Below are positions 1 to 8,117 of a stretch of 38,939 bases of DNA, piece by piece. The notes beneath the pieces were generated by a model. It was not told the DNA's origin. It did not search any database and was given only the letters and a program-made list of their open reading frames with translations. The stretch lies in contig DAHXON010000025.1 in the NCBI GenBank assembly GCA_027364875.1, positions 1 through 38,939 of the forward strand, written 5' to 3'. Source of the DNA: Chloroflexota bacterium. Lineage in GTDB: Bacteria; Chloroflexota; Limnocylindria; Limnocylindrales; CSP1-4. The translations under genes were made by a program, and so were the position numbers. Numbering within the stretch: position 1 is the first letter of the stretch; every line of letters starts with the position of its first letter.

Positions 1-9
1 GCCCACGCC

Positions 10-1353
10 CTACCCCGCGCAGGGGGCGAAGAGCGGCAGCAGCTCCTGGCTCGAGGCCAGAGCCACCAGTTCCTGATTGCCCGACGCACACGTCCGAGAC
101 GGGCTGCCCAGCTGCGGCAGCAGCGTGCCGACCGCCGAGTCGAACGCCCCGGCCCCGGAGGCGGAACGCCAAACCGTCCTGAGGACGACCGCCCACTGGC
201 CGTTCGGGCCTTCGTACAGTCCAACCCGGTCGCCGCCCCACTCGGCGACCGCGTCCGCGCCGCCCGAGTTCGTGCTCTTGAGTCCGTCCAGCCAGATCCC
301 CAGCTGGAACTCGCCCAGCGTGTCCTGCATCGTGAGCTTCCAGCCCGAGCCCGACAGCGAAGTCGGCACGACCGGCACCGAGACGGCGACCGGCTCGACG
401 CCCTGGGCATACAGCTCCGGGTGGATGATCTGAGAAGTGGACGTCGGCGGATTCGCGTAGAGACGATTGACCGCGGCCCAACCCCCCGACTGGTAGACCG
501 ACTGGACGAATGTCAACCCAGCCGTGTACGGGAAGGTGAGCCCCTGGCGAAGGATCGGCGGGGCCGCGTCGAGCTGCTTCTGCTGGGCCGCGCTCCCGGA
601 TTGGTTGGCGATTGCCACCAGGTCGGCCAGGGACAGGTATTTCGAGGCCCAGAGCGTCATGAGCAGGGTCGCGTCGCCCTCCAGTAGGGCGGTTCGGGCG
701 ACGTCGCGATCGCCCTGGTCCGGCGTGTCGGTCGCAAGCTTGGCCAGCCCGAAATTCTGGTCCTGGAGCGCGTGCGTGAACTCGTGCGAGAAAATGAACT
801 TCGCGCTTGGCCCCACGCCTCCGGAATCCGATAGGACATAAAGACCCTTGGAGACGGGGTCGTACAAGCCGACGACCTGGCTCGAGTCGAGGGCAGTCTG
901 CATCTGCTCGAGCGAAGAGCCGGCCGGCAGCATTCCCATGTCGATGAAGAGCCGGCTCTCGTCGGCGAGCGCCTGATGGTTTGTCTGCTCCGCGTTGGCT
1001 TTCGCCAGCCAGGAGGCGATCTGGGCGGAGTCGAGCAGCACCGGAGTGACCGGCCTGGTCGAGCGAAGCCCCCGGATCGCCTCGACCTGAGCTTCGATTT
1101 GGGCATAGATGGCCTGATCCGCGGGATTCGGCGATCCGGCGGGCGAAGAAGCGGCCGAACCCGACGGAACGGCGGAAGGCGAAGCTGAACCGGGCACCGG
1201 CGACGATCCCGGCACGGACGATCCGGGCGCGGGCGATCCGAGGTTCGCGGAGCCTGCCGGGCCGAACCGTCCGACCGGCGGGCTGCAGGCGGCGGCGAGC
1301 GCCAGTACCAGCAGCAGCGCTCCGACACTTCGACTTCGCGACATCTGGGTCAC
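10..1353 (-). CDS. Lipoprotein zinc metallopeptidase (HEFTH type)
   Basis: About 447 residues. The N-terminus is a lipoprotein signal: basic start, Leu/Ala-rich core, then AAAC, so Cys23 would be lipidated and the protein anchored outside the membrane. A low-complexity Pro/Gly/Ser stalk covers about residues 25-80. The catalytic part carries FSHEFTHALQDQ (His190, Glu191, His194), an HExxH zinc site, and LLEGDATL about 30 residues later supplies a plausible third ligand (Glu225), as in gluzincin-like peptidases. The substrate is unknown; self-processing or cell-surface protein turnover is possible. GTG at 1353 is chosen because CACAAT (1360-1365) sits exactly 6 nt upstream, as at other leaderless genes here; ATG at 1344 is the alternative. 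The stop codon TAG lies just inside the window, so the gene is complete. The metalloprotease assignment is fairly safe and the exact family is not. Confidence 0.8.
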   Translation of the reverse strand: MTQMSRSRSVGALLLVLALAAACSPPVGRFGPAGSANLGSPAPGSSVPGSSPVPGSASPSAVPSGSAASSPAGSPNPADQAIYAQIEAQVEAIRGLRSTRPVTPVLLDSAQIASWLAKANAEQTNHQALADESRLFIDMGMLPAGSSLEQMQTALDSSQVVGLYDPVSKGLYVLSDSGGVGPSAKFIFSHEFTHALQDQNFGLAKLATDTPDQGDRDVARTALLEGDATLLMTLWASKYLSLADLVAIANQSGSAAQQKQLDAAPPILRQGLTFPYTAGLTFVQSVYQSGGWAAVNRLYANPPTSTSQIIHPELYAQGVEPVAVSVPVVPTSLSGSGWKLTMQDTLGEFQLGIWLDGLKSTNSGGADAVAEWGGDRVGLYEGPNGQWAVVLRTVWRSASGAGAFDSAVGTLLPQLGSPSRTCASGNQELVALASSQELLPLFAPCAG

Positions 1354-1359
1354 CCTCGA

Positions 1360-1365
1360 ATTGTG
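1360..1365 (-). promoter_or_regulatory. Possible leaderless -10 box of the metallopeptidase gene
   Basis: CACAAT on the minus strand ends 6 nt before the GTG at 1353. This matches the TANNNT-N6-start layout of six other genes in the window, except for its first base. No TTGACA-like -35 is visible. Confidence 0.35.
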
Positions 1366-1477
1366 CCAGCCCTTCGTGGGGCGAACCCGGACGGCCGGTT
1401 CAGCGACCGAAAGACGCCAACTCCGACGAGGCGCCGGTTCGTTGCGGCAACCCGGGTCGCACGCATCTGTTGGCGGC

Positions 1478-1507
1478 TTGGATCACTTTATTGCGGTTTC
1501 TTAATAT
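1478..1507 (+). promoter_or_regulatory. Sigma-70-like promoter of a possible small RNA
   Basis: TTGGAT (1478-1483) and TAATAT (1502-1507) are separated by 18 bp in an unusually AT-rich patch. No gene follows on this strand for about 560 bp. A strong hairpin with a T tract follows about 90-130 bp downstream, which suggests a short non-coding transcript. Confidence 0.4.
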
Positions 1508-1513
1508 GCAACG

Positions 1514-1639
1514 GTTCCCCGTTTTCACGGGAGTGGTTTAGCGTAGTCCCTGGAACACTGGATGAGTCTCCTGAACGTTCCATCCTCCCTCCCTCCGACC
1601 GGAGGTGCCGATTGGGCAGGCGCCTCCGGTCCTCCTTTT
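1514..1639 (+). ncRNA. Candidate small RNA of about 125 nt
   Basis: This is inferred from a promoter-like pair upstream and an intrinsic-terminator-like hairpin at its 3' end. The segment can form several short stems: GTTCC (1514-1518) with GGAAC (1552-1556), or alternatively CCCG with CGGG around a TTTTCA loop, and GGATG (1560-1564) with CATCC (1581-1585). I see no hallmark of 4.5S RNA, tmRNA, RNase P RNA or a known riboswitch. It lies between the divergent metallopeptidase and MBL-fold genes. Confidence 0.35.
1597..1639 (+). terminator. Intrinsic terminator-like hairpin
   Basis: GACCGGAGGTGCC (1597-1609) pairs over 13 bp, with one G-U pair, with GGCGCCTCCGGTC (1619-1631) around a 9-nt loop. 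CTCCTTTT follows. The orientation fits plus-strand transcription only. As no protein gene lies upstream on that strand, it supports the candidate small RNA. Confidence 0.6.
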
Positions 1640-2073
1640 AAGGTCGGTGTCGGACGGCCATCCGCGTTGTTGGAGCGTGTGCTCCTCGCTCACGGGCGTT
1701 CAAGCCCGCTCGCTCCGGTACTCGCGCCCGCCTGGCGGCTGACTCGCCGGACGCCGGGCGGGGCGGGCGGAAGTTGCCGAACTCACGGGAGGACGACTTT
1801 AGGCCAACGTCCGGCCAGGCCTGGTCCACCTTTGGCTGCCTGCTCCTCCGCCTGAAGGGCACCTCCCGCACGGAATCGCCTCCGTCGGCTATGGTCGCGC
1901 CCGGGAAGACGCCGCGTCCGACGAACTCGCCCGGAATCTCGCGCCTTATGTCGCCCACGCGTGAATTCGGAAAACGGTCCCAGGTCCCGGGCCGCCATCC
2001 GTCCCGGCATGGCGTTGGCGGAGACGTGGCCGCGGGTAAGCGGTCGGCGAGTCACCTGTGCAAGAATCCCCCT
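1640..2073. other. Long intergenic region without a convincing gene
   Basis: The open frames here lack homology-like features and a start signal. A stretch at about 1660-1760 with GCTCCTCGCTCACG and GCTCGC resembles the 129-bp tandem repeat unit at the right end of the window and may be a diverged intergenic relative. A small hairpin, CGGGC-N6-GCCCG, lies near 1705. I see no clear promoter for the gene at 2074 apart from AAGAAT ending 6 nt before its ATG. Confidence 0.4.
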
Positions 2074-2748
2074 ATGGAACTGACCTGGTACGGGCGAACC
2101 TGCGTCCGCATGCGCGGCAAAGATGCCGTCGTCGTGGCCGACGCCTATCAATCCGTCGTGGGGCCGACAGGGCGCGGGATCACCGCGGACATCGTCACCT
2201 ACAGCCACGCCGACGACTCGCCGCTCCCCAGGGCGAAGGGCAAGGCGTCCCGAGACGCCTCGACCCTGCTGCCGGCCAGCCTCGAGGAAGCGTTCTGCCT
2301 GGACGGCCCGGGCGAGTACGAGGTCAAGGACGTCCTGCTGACCGGGGTCCGAACATATCGAGACGAGCACCGGGGCAAGGACCGCGGCCGCAACGTCGCC
2401 TTCATCGTCGAGCTCGACGGGGTCCACGTCATTCATCTCGGCGACATCGGGCACCTGCTGACGGAGGACAAGCTGACGGACATCGGACCCGTGGACGTGG
2501 CCTGCATCCCCATAGGCGGCACCCTCGCCGCCAACAAGGCGGCCGAGCTCGTGGCTCAACTCGACGCCAAGGTGGTCGTCCCGATGATCGTTTGCGAGGA
2601 TGAAGACTCCACCGAGGCGCTCGCCCGCTTCTTCCACGAGATGGGAGTCACCACCCCGCCCGCGCCCGTCGCCAGGCTGTCGCTGATGCCGTCATCGCTG
2701 CCGGCGGAAGTCTCGACCGTCGTCCTGGAGTCGCGCGGCAAGGTCTGA
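2074..2748 (+). CDS. MBL-fold (UlaG-like, COG2220) protein with a degenerate metal site
   Basis: 224 residues. The order of conserved elements is that of small UlaG-like metallo-beta-lactamase-fold hydrolases: MELTWYGRTCVRMRG at the start, the family hallmark GPGEYEVKDV (about 79-88), IHLGDIGHL (about 120-128) and IPIGGT (about 145-150), then a VVPM strand. The metal ligands are largely gone. Where relatives have SHDHxDH this protein has YSHADDS (residues 43-49), and the usual PMH near the end is PMI (170-172). It may therefore be non-catalytic or bind metal differently. The frame is open farther upstream, but ATG 2074 aligns with the family start and has AAGAAT 6 nt before it. The GNAT gene follows 3 bp downstream, so the two are probably one transcript. 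The fold is confident and the function unknown. Confidence 0.75.
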   Translation: MELTWYGRTCVRMRGKDAVVVADAYQSVVGPTGRGITADIVTYSHADDSPLPRAKGKASRDASTLLPASLEEAFCLDGPGEYEVKDVLLTGVRTYRDEHRGKDRGRNVAFIVELDGVHVIHLGDIGHLLTEDKLTDIGPVDVACIPIGGTLAANKAAELVAQLDAKVVVPMIVCEDEDSTEALARFFHEMGVTTPPAPVARLSLMPSSLPAEVSTVVLESRGKV

Positions 2749-2751
2749 GCA

Positions 2752-3384
2752 ATGCCGGATCTCGAGCGAGAGCCCGATACGGATACCGATGCGGGCACCG
2801 ACCCGGTGCTTCCGCCCGGCTACGTGATGGTCCAGGCCCGGACGACGTACCTGGAAATGCTCGAGAACTCCGTGGTCGAACCGCCGGAGGCGCCGGCGGG
2901 CTGCGAGATGCGCCTCTGGCGCCGACCTCCGCCGGGCCAGTACCGGGAGCTGTTCTCCGCGGTCGGGGGACCCTGGGGTTGGTCCGGTCGCCTGCTCATG
3001 ACGGACGACCAGCTGCGAGCCGTACTCGACGACGATCGGATCGAGGTCTGGCGGCTGTACCGGGACGAGACCCTGGCCGGCTTCATCGAACTGGACCGGC
3101 GCGTCCCCGGCGAGGTGGAGATCGTGTACTTCGGCCTGCTGCCCGAGTTCGTCGGGCGGGGGCTGGGCAGCTTCGCGCTCCGGACGGCGATCCACCACGT
3201 CTGGACGGCAGGCGAGGCGGGCCCGATCCGGCGCCTGTGGCTGCACACCTGCGACTACGACAGCCCCACCGCTCTCGCGTTCTACCAGAAGGCGGGCTTC
3301 CGGATCTACGACGAGCACTCCGGCCCGGAGGCCTATCCGGCGGAGCACATTGCTCGTCTGGGCGAGCGGCAGGCCGGCGGCTAG
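2752..3384 (+). CDS. GNAT family N-acetyltransferase
   Basis: 210 residues. Transfers an acetyl group from acetyl-CoA to an unknown amine. After about 45 residues of N-terminal extension, the GNAT core includes LAGFIELDRR, then VEIVYFGLLPEFVGRGLGSF, where GRGLG is the pyrophosphate-binding loop of motif A (about residues 137-141). The motif B-like C-terminus reads DYDSPTALAFYQKAGF, typical of the family. It begins 3 bp after the MBL-fold gene and is probably co-transcribed with it. At its 3' end it runs into hutI: the two TAG stops share the palindrome CTAG, leaving no room for a terminator between these convergent genes. The substrate cannot be read from the sequence. Confidence 0.88.
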   Translation: MPDLEREPDTDTDAGTDPVLPPGYVMVQARTTYLEMLENSVVEPPEAPAGCEMRLWRRPPPGQYRELFSAVGGPWGWSGRLLMTDDQLRAVLDDDRIEVWRLYRDETLAGFIELDRRVPGEVEIVYFGLLPEFVGRGLGSFALRTAIHHVWTAGEAGPIRRLWLHTCDYDSPTALAFYQKAGFRIYDEHSGPEAYPAEHIARLGERQAGG

Positions 3385-4718
3385 CTTCGAACCCCGGTCG
3401 CGCGATCGAAGACGATCCGGCCGCGCTTGACGACCGTCCGGGCAGGGCGCGAACCCAGCCAGTAGGCGAGCTGATCGACCGAGGGGACGTCCCACACGAC
3501 CAGGTCGGCCTGCTTGCCCGGTTCGATCGAACCGATGCGGTCTCCCAGCCCCAGCGAATGCGCCGCGTTGACGGTCACCGCGGTCAGGGCCTCGGCCGGG
3601 GAGAGGCCCATCTCCACGCAGGCGATCGACATCACGAGGGGCAGGCTGACCGTGGGGCTGGTGCCCGGGTTGAGGTCCGTCGCCAGGGCCACCGGAACGC
3701 CGGCGTCGATGAACCGGCGAGCGGGGGCGAAATGGTGCTTGCCCATGAACCAGCTGGTGGCGGGAAGCAGCGTCGCGACTACCGGATGGTTCGTCGCCGC
3801 CGCCGCGAGCGCGGCCACTCCTTCGTCCGAGGGCTCGGCGAGGTGATCGGCGGAGAAGCAGCCCATTCGGGCCGCCAGCTCGGCCCCGCCCGACGGCGCC
3901 AGCTCGTCGGCATGGACCCGGAGCCGCAGCCCCATGGCCAGGGCCGCTTCGAAGACCGCGGCGGTCTGCGCGGCGCTGAACACCCCGGCCTCGCAGAAGA
4001 CGTCGCAGAAGCGGGCGATCCCCTGCTCGGCCACACGGGGCAGCTGCTCCGCGATGACCGCGGCCACGTAGGCGTCCGTGGCGTCGGGACGGCCCCGGAA
4101 CTCCGCCGGGACGGCGTGGGCGCCCAGGAACGTGGGCACCAGCTCGACCGGCCCCTCGCTCCCGAGGCGGCCGATGATCTCGAGCAGCCGCAGCTCCGTC
4201 TCGACGTCCAGGCCGTAGCCAGATTTGACTTCGGCCGTGGTCGTGCCGCAGGAGAGCATCTCGTGGAGGCGAGCGCGCGCGCCAACCGTCAACGCGCCGG
4301 AGCTCGCCGCGCGCGTTGCCGCAACCGTGGAGAGGATCCCGCCGCCCGCCCCCAGGACCTCCAGGTACGAGGCGCCGCGCAGACGCATCTGCCACTCCGC
4401 CTCGCGGGTTCCGGCGAACACGAGATGAGTGTGCGCGTCGATGAGCCCCGGCGTGACAAGGCCGCCGCGGGCGTCGAGCCGTTCGAAGTCACGCGCATCG
4501 AGTCCGGCGGCCGCGACGATCGCCGCCACGGCCGGGCCGTCGCCGACGGCCAGGACATCGCCCTTCCAGGCCGCGACCGAGCGCGGCCCCCCGGCCATCA
4601 CGGCGGCATCGGCCTGGTAGCGCCCCCGTCGAAGACCGCCCGCGAGCGTCGCCACGGCGGCCGCGCCCTCGACCAGAAGACCCCGCCCCGCGCTCGGCTG
4701 ACCGCGCCCCTCGATCAC
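3381..4718 (-). CDS. hutI: Imidazolonepropionase
   Basis: Third step of histidine degradation: hydrolyses 4-imidazolone-5-propionate to N-formimino-L-glutamate in the cytoplasm. 445 residues, slightly longer than the usual 400-420. Amidohydrolase hallmarks are clear: TPGLIDAHTHLVFAGTRE with metal-binding His96 and His98, the hutI-specific TTTAEVKSGYGLD (about 159-171), VHADE (His269, Glu272) and ATDLNPGTS (Asp348). The GTG at 4718 is separated by one base from the ftcD stop codon, so the genes are almost certainly translated together; no good later start precedes the conserved N-terminal strand. The product is the substrate of the FtcD encoded just upstream, so hutI-ftcD is a two-step unit. 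It converges with the GNAT gene through a shared CTAG. Confidence 0.95.
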   Translation of the reverse strand: MIEGRGQPSAGRGLLVEGAAAVATLAGGLRRGRYQADAAVMAGGPRSVAAWKGDVLAVGDGPAVAAIVAAAGLDARDFERLDARGGLVTPGLIDAHTHLVFAGTREAEWQMRLRGASYLEVLGAGGGILSTVAATRAASSGALTVGARARLHEMLSCGTTTAEVKSGYGLDVETELRLLEIIGRLGSEGPVELVPTFLGAHAVPAEFRGRPDATDAYVAAVIAEQLPRVAEQGIARFCDVFCEAGVFSAAQTAAVFEAALAMGLRLRVHADELAPSGGAELAARMGCFSADHLAEPSDEGVAALAAAATNHPVVATLLPATSWFMGKHHFAPARRFIDAGVPVALATDLNPGTSPTVSLPLVMSIACVEMGLSPAEALTAVTVNAAHSLGLGDRIGSIEPGKQADLVVWDVPSVDQLAYWLGSRPARTVVKRGRIVFDRATGVRS

Positions 4719-4719
4719 C

Positions 4720-5682
4720 TCATCGGCCCCGTGCCGCTTCCAGGCGCAGCTCCAGGGCCTGCATCGGGGAGAAGTCGCGCAGCTTGAGGAAGCCCGCGGC
4801 GCCGGCAAGGCGCTCGAGCTGGGGCAGGCGCTCGGAGACGCCGGCGTGGTTGGCCACGTCGAGCATCGCGTCGATCGGGGCCAGGCCGATCAGCTCAGAC
4901 TCGGCGAGATGGACGCCGTCCTCGGCCGCCTCCGCCCGAACGGCCTCCCAGACCATCCACAGCGGCGTGACCCGAAAGTCGAGCAGATTCATAGAGACCT
5001 GGGCCCGGTCGCGTTCTTCGATCCAGAAGCCGTTGGCCTGGACACGCGGCAGCCCTCCGCTCGACTCGCGGATCCTCCGGGCAATGCGCTTGGCCAGCTC
5101 GACGTCCCGACTCTCCAGGTTGATGTTGTAGGCGATCAGGAAGGGTCGGGCGCCCACGGCCACGGCTCCCGCGGTCGGGTGGATCTTCGCCGGGCCGAAA
5201 TCCGGTGCGCGGGCGGGCTCGGCGATCGAGCTCTTGAGCCCCTCGTACTGGCCGCGGCGCACGTCGGCGAGCCGCTGGCGGAAGGGCGAAGTGGCCGCTT
5301 CGCCGTACAGGTACACGGGCAGCTGGAAGCGATCCGCGATCATCGAGCCGAAAGTGCGGGCCAGCTCGACGCAGTCCGACATAGTGGCGCCGGCCAGGGG
5401 AACGAACGGGACCACGTCCACCGCGCCGATTCGCGGATGCTCGCCGATGTGCCGCTCCATGTCGATCTCGGCGACCGCGACCGCGACCGTCTTCTCGAGG
5501 GCCTGGAGGATCGGGGCCGCCTCGCCGGCGATCGTGAGCACCGAGCGGTTGTGGCTCGGATCGCTCGTTCGATCGAGCAGGAACGCACCGGGAACGCTCT
5601 CCACGGCGGCCGCAAGCTTGTCCACCACTTCGAGCCGTCGGCCTTCGCTGAAGTTAGGTACCGACTCGACGAGCTTCGCCAC
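4720..5682 (-). CDS. ftcD: Glutamate formimidoyltransferase
   Basis: Transfers the formimino group of N-formiminoglutamate to tetrahydrofolate, giving glutamate and 5-formimino-THF. 320 residues, matching the transferase half of mammalian FTCD. It has the signature VESVPNFSEGR (5-15), DPSHNRSV (41-48) and GEHPRIGAVDVVPF with His82 in the position of the known catalytic histidine. The cyclodeaminase half is absent here; the separate fchA at 24.2 kb probably supplies that activity. The start is GTG 5682, preceded by GGAGGAAGC, a strong ribosome binding site; the frame runs on to 5781 without a better start. A TATCTT at 5769-5774 could be a -10 box giving a leader of about 80 nt. Use of this enzyme means no HutG or HutF type hydrolase is needed. 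Confidence 0.95.
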   Translation of the reverse strand: MAKLVESVPNFSEGRRLEVVDKLAAAVESVPGAFLLDRTSDPSHNRSVLTIAGEAAPILQALEKTVAVAVAEIDMERHIGEHPRIGAVDVVPFVPLAGATMSDCVELARTFGSMIADRFQLPVYLYGEAATSPFRQRLADVRRGQYEGLKSSIAEPARAPDFGPAKIHPTAGAVAVGARPFLIAYNINLESRDVELAKRIARRIRESSGGLPRVQANGFWIEERDRAQVSMNLLDFRVTPLWMVWEAVRAEAAEDGVHLAESELIGLAPIDAMLDVANHAGVSERLPQLERLAGAAGFLKLRDFSPMQALELRLEAARGR

Positions 5683-5902
5683 GCTTCCTCCATGCCGGCC
5701 GGGCGGGGGCGCCGCCGCTTCCGGATCGATCGCTGCCCCGCATGCCCGATCGACGCGGCCGAGGCTCAAAGATACCCACAAGTAAGGGTTGTTTCGCCAT
5801 CGGTAACTACCTGACCGGGCAATCCATACCTATCGTGGCACGAAACAATGCGACGAGTCGCTTAGTGCCTGAATCGTCCGGTACGGGATAGCATGCCGCG
5901 CG

Positions 5903-7297
5903 ATGAACGACCAATCGGCCCGACGGCGCTCGTCTCTCATGCGGCATCACGACTTTCTCATGATCTGGTCCGCCGCCACGGTCTCGATCGTGGGCAGTCA
6001 GGTGACGCTGATCGCGATCCCGTTCATGGCCCTGACCATGCTCCACGCCAGCGTCTTCCAGGTCTCGCTGCTGGCGGCCGTCGAGATGGTGCCGTTCCTG
6101 CTCTTCACCCTGCCTGCCGGGGCATGGCTGGATCGCGTCCGGCGCCGGCCGGTCCTCATCGGCGCGGACATCGTGCGTGGTTTCGTGCTGCTGTCCATAC
6201 CCGCTGCCTATCTGTCGAACACGCTCTCGCTACCGCAACTCTTCGTCGTCGCATTCGCGACCGGGACGGCGACCGCATTCTTCGACGTCGCCGATCAGTC
6301 GTACCTCCCGGCAATCGTCGAGCGCGAGGACCTGGTGGAGGGAAACGCGCGGTTGCAGGTCAGCAACTCGATCGCCCAGATCGGCGGCCCGACCCTCGGC
6401 GGCAACCTGATCGCCGCCTTCGCCGCACCGGTCGCCATCCTGGTCGATGCGTTGAGCTTCTTCGTCTCGGGCGCGTTCATGAGCGCGGTTCGCCGCCGCG
6501 AAGCCAAACCGAGCCGCCGCACCGACGCCGCCGGCCGGCCGGTGCCGATGCACAGCGAGATCGGCGAGGGGCTGCGCTACGTGCTGGGCAACCCGCTGCT
6601 GCGGCCGATCGCCGCCTGCACGGGCACGTCCAATTTGTTCGCCGCCGCACTGTTCGGGGTCTTCCCGGTCCTGATCTGGAACGAGCTCCGGCTACCGCCG
6701 GCGTTCTACGGAACGGTGATGGGAATCGCCAGCGTGGGGTTCCTCGTGGGAGCGGCGCTCTCCGACCGGGCAACCAGGATCATCGGCCTGGGCCCCACGA
6801 TCGTCGCCTCCGCCGCGGTGGGCGCGCCCGCATTCCTGCTGATGGTCCTGACTCCCTCGGACCTGGCCATCGCCGCGATCACGCTCGGAGTGGGCTGGTT
6901 CCTCGCGGGTCTGAGCCAGGTGGTCTACAACGTGGCCCAGCTGAGCCTCCGCCAGGCCATCACGCCGCCGGAGCTCCAGAGCCGGATGAACGCGACGATG
7001 CGCTTCGTCGTCTGGGGAACGATCCCCATCGGCTTCGTGATGGGCGGGATTCTCGCGACGATCATGCCCGTCCGGGTCGCCTTGATCCTTGCCGCGCTGG
7101 CCTGTGCCACGTCATTCCTGCCGGTGCTGTTCTCACCGCTCCGGCATCTGGTGGATCTACCCGCCTGCACGGCGCCGGGCAGTCCAGGGACGGCCGGGTC
7201 GGCTGACGCGGCCGCGATGGCGGGGGCGGATACCGGCGTCGAGCCGGCGTCCGAACCCACGCGGGCCGCTGCGAACGAGGGGCAAGCGGCGGCCTGA
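5903..7297 (+). CDS. MFS transporter, DHA3/EntS-like exporter
   Basis: 464 residues with about 12 membrane segments. The first helix starts near residue 17, and the MFS signature loop AGAWLDRVRRRP sits between helices 2 and 3 (about 72-83). SYLPAIVEREDLVEGNARL is characteristic of the DHA3 branch, which includes macrolide and enterobactin exporters. A soluble tail rich in Ala and Pro closes the protein. The substrate is unknown. It diverges from ftcD across about 220 bp that must hold both promoters; TAGCAT at 5889-5894 lies 8 nt before the ATG and may be its -10 box with almost no leader. It ends 34 bp from the convergent membrane gene. Being beside ftcD does not by itself make it a histidine transporter, and this branch is mostly efflux. 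Confidence 0.85.
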   Translation: MNDQSARRRSSLMRHHDFLMIWSAATVSIVGSQVTLIAIPFMALTMLHASVFQVSLLAAVEMVPFLLFTLPAGAWLDRVRRRPVLIGADIVRGFVLLSIPAAYLSNTLSLPQLFVVAFATGTATAFFDVADQSYLPAIVEREDLVEGNARLQVSNSIAQIGGPTLGGNLIAAFAAPVAILVDALSFFVSGAFMSAVRRREAKPSRRTDAAGRPVPMHSEIGEGLRYVLGNPLLRPIAACTGTSNLFAAALFGVFPVLIWNELRLPPAFYGTVMGIASVGFLVGAALSDRATRIIGLGPTIVASAAVGAPAFLLMVLTPSDLAIAAITLGVGWFLAGLSQVVYNVAQLSLRQAITPPELQSRMNATMRFVVWGTIPIGFVMGGILATIMPVRVALILAALACATSFLPVLFSPLRHLVDLPACTAPGSPGTAGSADAAAMAGADTGVEPASEPTRAAANEGQAAA

Positions 7298-7331
7298 CGC
7301 GATCCCGGTGAACGGCTGTGCGGGTGAACGG

Positions 7332-8045
7332 CTACTGCGCGTCCGGGGACTCTGGGTTCTCCGAAGTCGACTTCCACTCCGCCGGGCCCGGCTCCACTCC
7401 CCGATCGCCGGAGGGCGCGGGCGGTGCGGGTGGCGCGGGCGGTGGCACGTAAGGGGGCGCCGGAGCCACAGTGCCGGGAGCCATGGGCCCCGGGACCGGG
7501 CCCGGGCCGGGCATCTTAAACGGCGGGCCCGCCGGAGCCGCGGGTGCTGGCGGCGGGGGCGCCATCGGGACTGCCATCGGGCCCATCGAGGAGGGCGGAT
7601 ACGGCGCCGAGGCGCCCGGCTGGCCGTAGAGCGGGGGCCACGGCCGAGGACCCATGCCCCGGGCGGCCCTCTGCGGCTCGGACCGCTCCCAAAGATCGGC
7701 GACAACGAGCACCACCGACCCGACGAAGACCAGGAAGTAGATCACCATCCGATAGGTGGCGATCTGGTCGACGCCGTCGGGCTGGCGGAGGGCGAAGTTG
7801 ACCACGAACGCGACCAGCGCCCAGACCGCCGCCGCGCCGAAGACATAGACGTGCGGCCGCATCAGCAGCACGGTCGCGAAGGCGGCGCTGATGGCCGCGG
7901 CGGCCAGGTCGATGACCCAGCCGGCGTTTCCGCCGTTCCGCGTCGTCTGCATCGCCATGAGAGCGTTCGCGGCATCGGCGATGGCAACGATGCCGAACAG
8001 GAGAGCCAGCGCATACGCGGGTCTGTTGATGTTGCGCGTGACCAT
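7332..8045 (-). CDS. Four-helix membrane protein with a proline-rich tail
   Basis: 237 residues of unknown function. Four hydrophobic segments are visible (about 10-27, 41-60, 65-84 and 101-119), followed by a cytoplasm-like linker (DLWERSEP) and a C-terminal tail from about residue 140 made mainly of Pro, Ala, Gly and Met. The start is ATG 8045, preceded by GGGAGAGGGAT; the frame extends ten codons upstream without a better start. It lies 72 bp after the preceding minus-strand gene and could be in the same transcript as DUF1992 and its neighbour. The tail would be disordered and could bind partners, but no family is recognised. Confidence 0.7.
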   Translation of the reverse strand: MVTRNINRPAYALALLFGIVAIADAANALMAMQTTRNGGNAGWVIDLAAAAISAAFATVLLMRPHVYVFGAAAVWALVAFVVNFALRQPDGVDQIATYRMVIYFLVFVGSVVLVVADLWERSEPQRAARGMGPRPWPPLYGQPGASAPYPPSSMGPMAVPMAPPPPAPAAPAGPPFKMPGPGPVPGPMAPGTVAPAPPYVPPPAPPAPPAPSGDRGVEPGPAEWKSTSENPESPDAQ

Positions 8046-8117
8046 ATCCCTCTCCCTGTCGGATGAAGGACGCAAACAGATCGTACCCGCGGGAGCAATA
8101 GGCCCCGGTGACCGGGC

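Noticed and set aside
1638-1958. Minus-strand frame of 106 codons in the first long intergenic region
   Set aside because: No ribosome binding site, low-complexity Arg/Pro content and no recognisable motif; overlapping frames on both strands look equally random.
1774-2073. Upstream extension of the MBL-fold protein by 100 residues
   Set aside because: The family begins at MELTWYG, and the extension has no domain features.
3385-3405. GGGGTTCGAAGC, similar to a tRNA T-arm
   Set aside because: It is the coding end of hutI, and no acceptor or anticodon stem can be formed around it.
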